64,000 nucleotides of DNA from Georgenia satyanarayanai (lineage in GTDB: Bacteria; Actinomycetota; Actinomycetes; Actinomycetales; Actinomycetaceae). The stretch is taken from NCBI RefSeq assembly GCF_900116375.1, contig NZ_UETB01000001.1, positions 248,001 through 312,000 of the forward strand, in the 5' to 3' direction. The stretch's first letter is position 1. Every line of letters begins with the position of its first letter. Of the stretch, positions 63,209 through 64,000 are shown piece by piece. The notes beneath the pieces were generated by a model. That model was not told the DNA's origin and did not search any database. It saw only the letters and a list, made by a program, of their open reading frames with translations. The translations under genes were made by a program, and so were the position numbers.

Positions 63209-64000
63209 ATGTCACAGCACGAGCCCCCGACCTACGACGCACCGTGGACCGGCGGCCCGTCGGCCGACACGACCACCGACGGCGGAGGGGAGCCGACGCA
63301 TTCTCGGCCCTGGTACCGCAAGAAGCGCTACCTCGTCCCCACCGGCGTCGTCGCGCTCCTCCTCGCCATCGGTGCCGTCAGCCAGGGCGACGAGCCGGCC
63401 GCTCCGCCCGCCGCGGAGGCGACGGGGCGCGTGGAGCCGAGCGCGACGGCCGACCCGGGCGCGGAGGAAGCGGACGCCGCGGCCGAGGCCGAGGAGCGCA
63501 AGGCCGAGGAGGCCGCGGCGGAGGAGGCCGAGAAGTCCGAGCGGCTGGCGGCCGAGGAGGCCGAGCGGCTGGAGGCCGAGGAGGCGGAGCGACTGGCAGC
63601 CGAGGAGGCCGAGCGGCTGGAGGCCGAGCAGGCAGCAGCCGAGGAGGCGGAACGGGTGGCGGCCGAGGAGGCCGCGGCAGCCGGGACGGTCTCGCAGCAG
63701 AACGCGCAGCGCTCCGCGGAGAGCTACCTCGACTACTCGGCCTTCTCCCGCTCCGGCCTCATCGACCAGCTCGAGTACGAGGGCTTCTCGACCGAGGACG
63801 CGACGTGGGCCGTCGAGCACGTCACGGTCAGCTGGAAGGAGCAGGCGCAGCGGTCCGCGGAGAGCTACCTCGACTACTCGGCCTTCTCGCACTCAGGCCT
63901 GGTCGACCAGCTCGAGTACGAGGGCTTCTCGACCGAGCATGCGACCTGGGCGGTCGACAACGTCACCGTCGACTGGAACGAGCAGGCGGCGAGGTCCGCC
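63209..64000 (+). CDS. Ltp-family surface protein (host cell surface-exposed lipoprotein repeats), C-terminus outside the window
   Basis: At least 264 residues. After a polar N-terminus comes one transmembrane helix (about 46-60, VPTGVVALLLAIGAV), then a long Glu/Ala-rich coiled coil with repeated AERLxAEEAERL units (~90-155). At least two 47-48-residue Ltp repeats follow, each of the form SAESYLDYSAFS, SGLIDQLEYEGFS, ATWAV and DWNEQA. This repeat family (PF07553) includes the phage TP-J34 lipoprotein that blocks DNA entry. The membrane helix here lacks a lipobox, so it is a signal anchor, not a lipoprotein. ATG 63209 has GGAG seven bases upstream. Confidence 0.85.
   Translation, partial: MSQHEPPTYDAPWTGGPSADTTTDGGGEPTHSRPWYRKKRYLVPTGVVALLLAIGAVSQGDEPAAPPAAEATGRVEPSATADPGAEEADAAAEAEERKAEEAAAEEAEKSERLAAEEAERLEAEEAERLAAEEAERLEAEQAAAEEAERVAAEEAAAAGTVSQQNAQRSAESYLDYSAFSRSGLIDQLEYEGFSTEDATWAVEHVTVSWKEQAQRSAESYLDYSAFSHSGLVDQLEYEGFSTEHATWAVDNVTVDWNEQAARSA

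Overview
The window is high-GC DNA with strong GC bias at third codon positions, dense ATGA/GTGA gene overlaps, many GTG starts and several probable leaderless promoters. Together with the ESX-type secretion genes, DUF222-HNH nuclease and Ltp-type lipoprotein this indicates an actinomycete, most likely from the Micrococcales (Georgenia/Cellulomonas-like; the genus is a guess). No rRNA, tRNA, CRISPR array or insertion sequence was seen.

Layout. 1-4984 (minus): one tightly overlapped operon with a zinc-free quinone-reductase-like dehydrogenase, a hotdog thioesterase, an acyl-CoA ligase and a NitT/TauT-type ABC importer (two permeases plus an ATPase cut by the window edge). 5267-10387: housekeeping and orphan genes (CBS-domain protein, catalytically degenerate SNase-Excalibur protein, thioesterase, SNF2 helicase, RDD protein). 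10396-25565 (minus): a 15-kb type VII secretion (ESX-like) locus. It runs from a zinc-ribbon/RDD/FHA protein through a DUF6177-like protein, EccD, two MinD-like proteins flanking EccC, and three small helical secreted-type proteins. It ends in a polymorphic toxin, its putative immunity protein, a broken copy of the immunity gene, and a protein in which the toxin-like and immunity-like domains appear fused. EccB, EccE and mycosin are absent from the window. 25698-27908: a bacteriophytochrome with a PP2C output.

28017-42816 holds mixed metabolic and stress genes: a copper-storage-like four-helix protein, two MFS exporters, flavohemoglobin, dienelactone hydrolase, D-2-hydroxyacid dehydrogenase, an M15 peptidase, a luciferase-like oxidoreductase and a DUF222-HNH nuclease. 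43119-46146 is a carbohydrate ABC importer operon without its ATPase. 47223-49839 is a small cassette: a 90-residue membrane peptide, a hairpin, an ABC ATPase, and an ABC permease whose reading frame breaks and continues into a HExxH membrane-protease-like segment. It looks like a peptide export/processing system.

49799-64000: rhodanese, glucose-6-phosphate dehydrogenase, a secreted M14 carboxypeptidase, an FAD monooxygenase, a DUF1801 protein, and a 728-residue HNH nuclease toxin with an eCIS/DUF4157-style N-terminal motif. After these come an NAD(P)-binding protein, a large secreted subtilase with five C-terminal repeats, and the start of an Ltp-family surface protein cut by the window end. 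The two most interesting regions are the T7SS toxin/immunity tail (10.4-15.9 kb) and the peptide cassette (47.2-49.8 kb).
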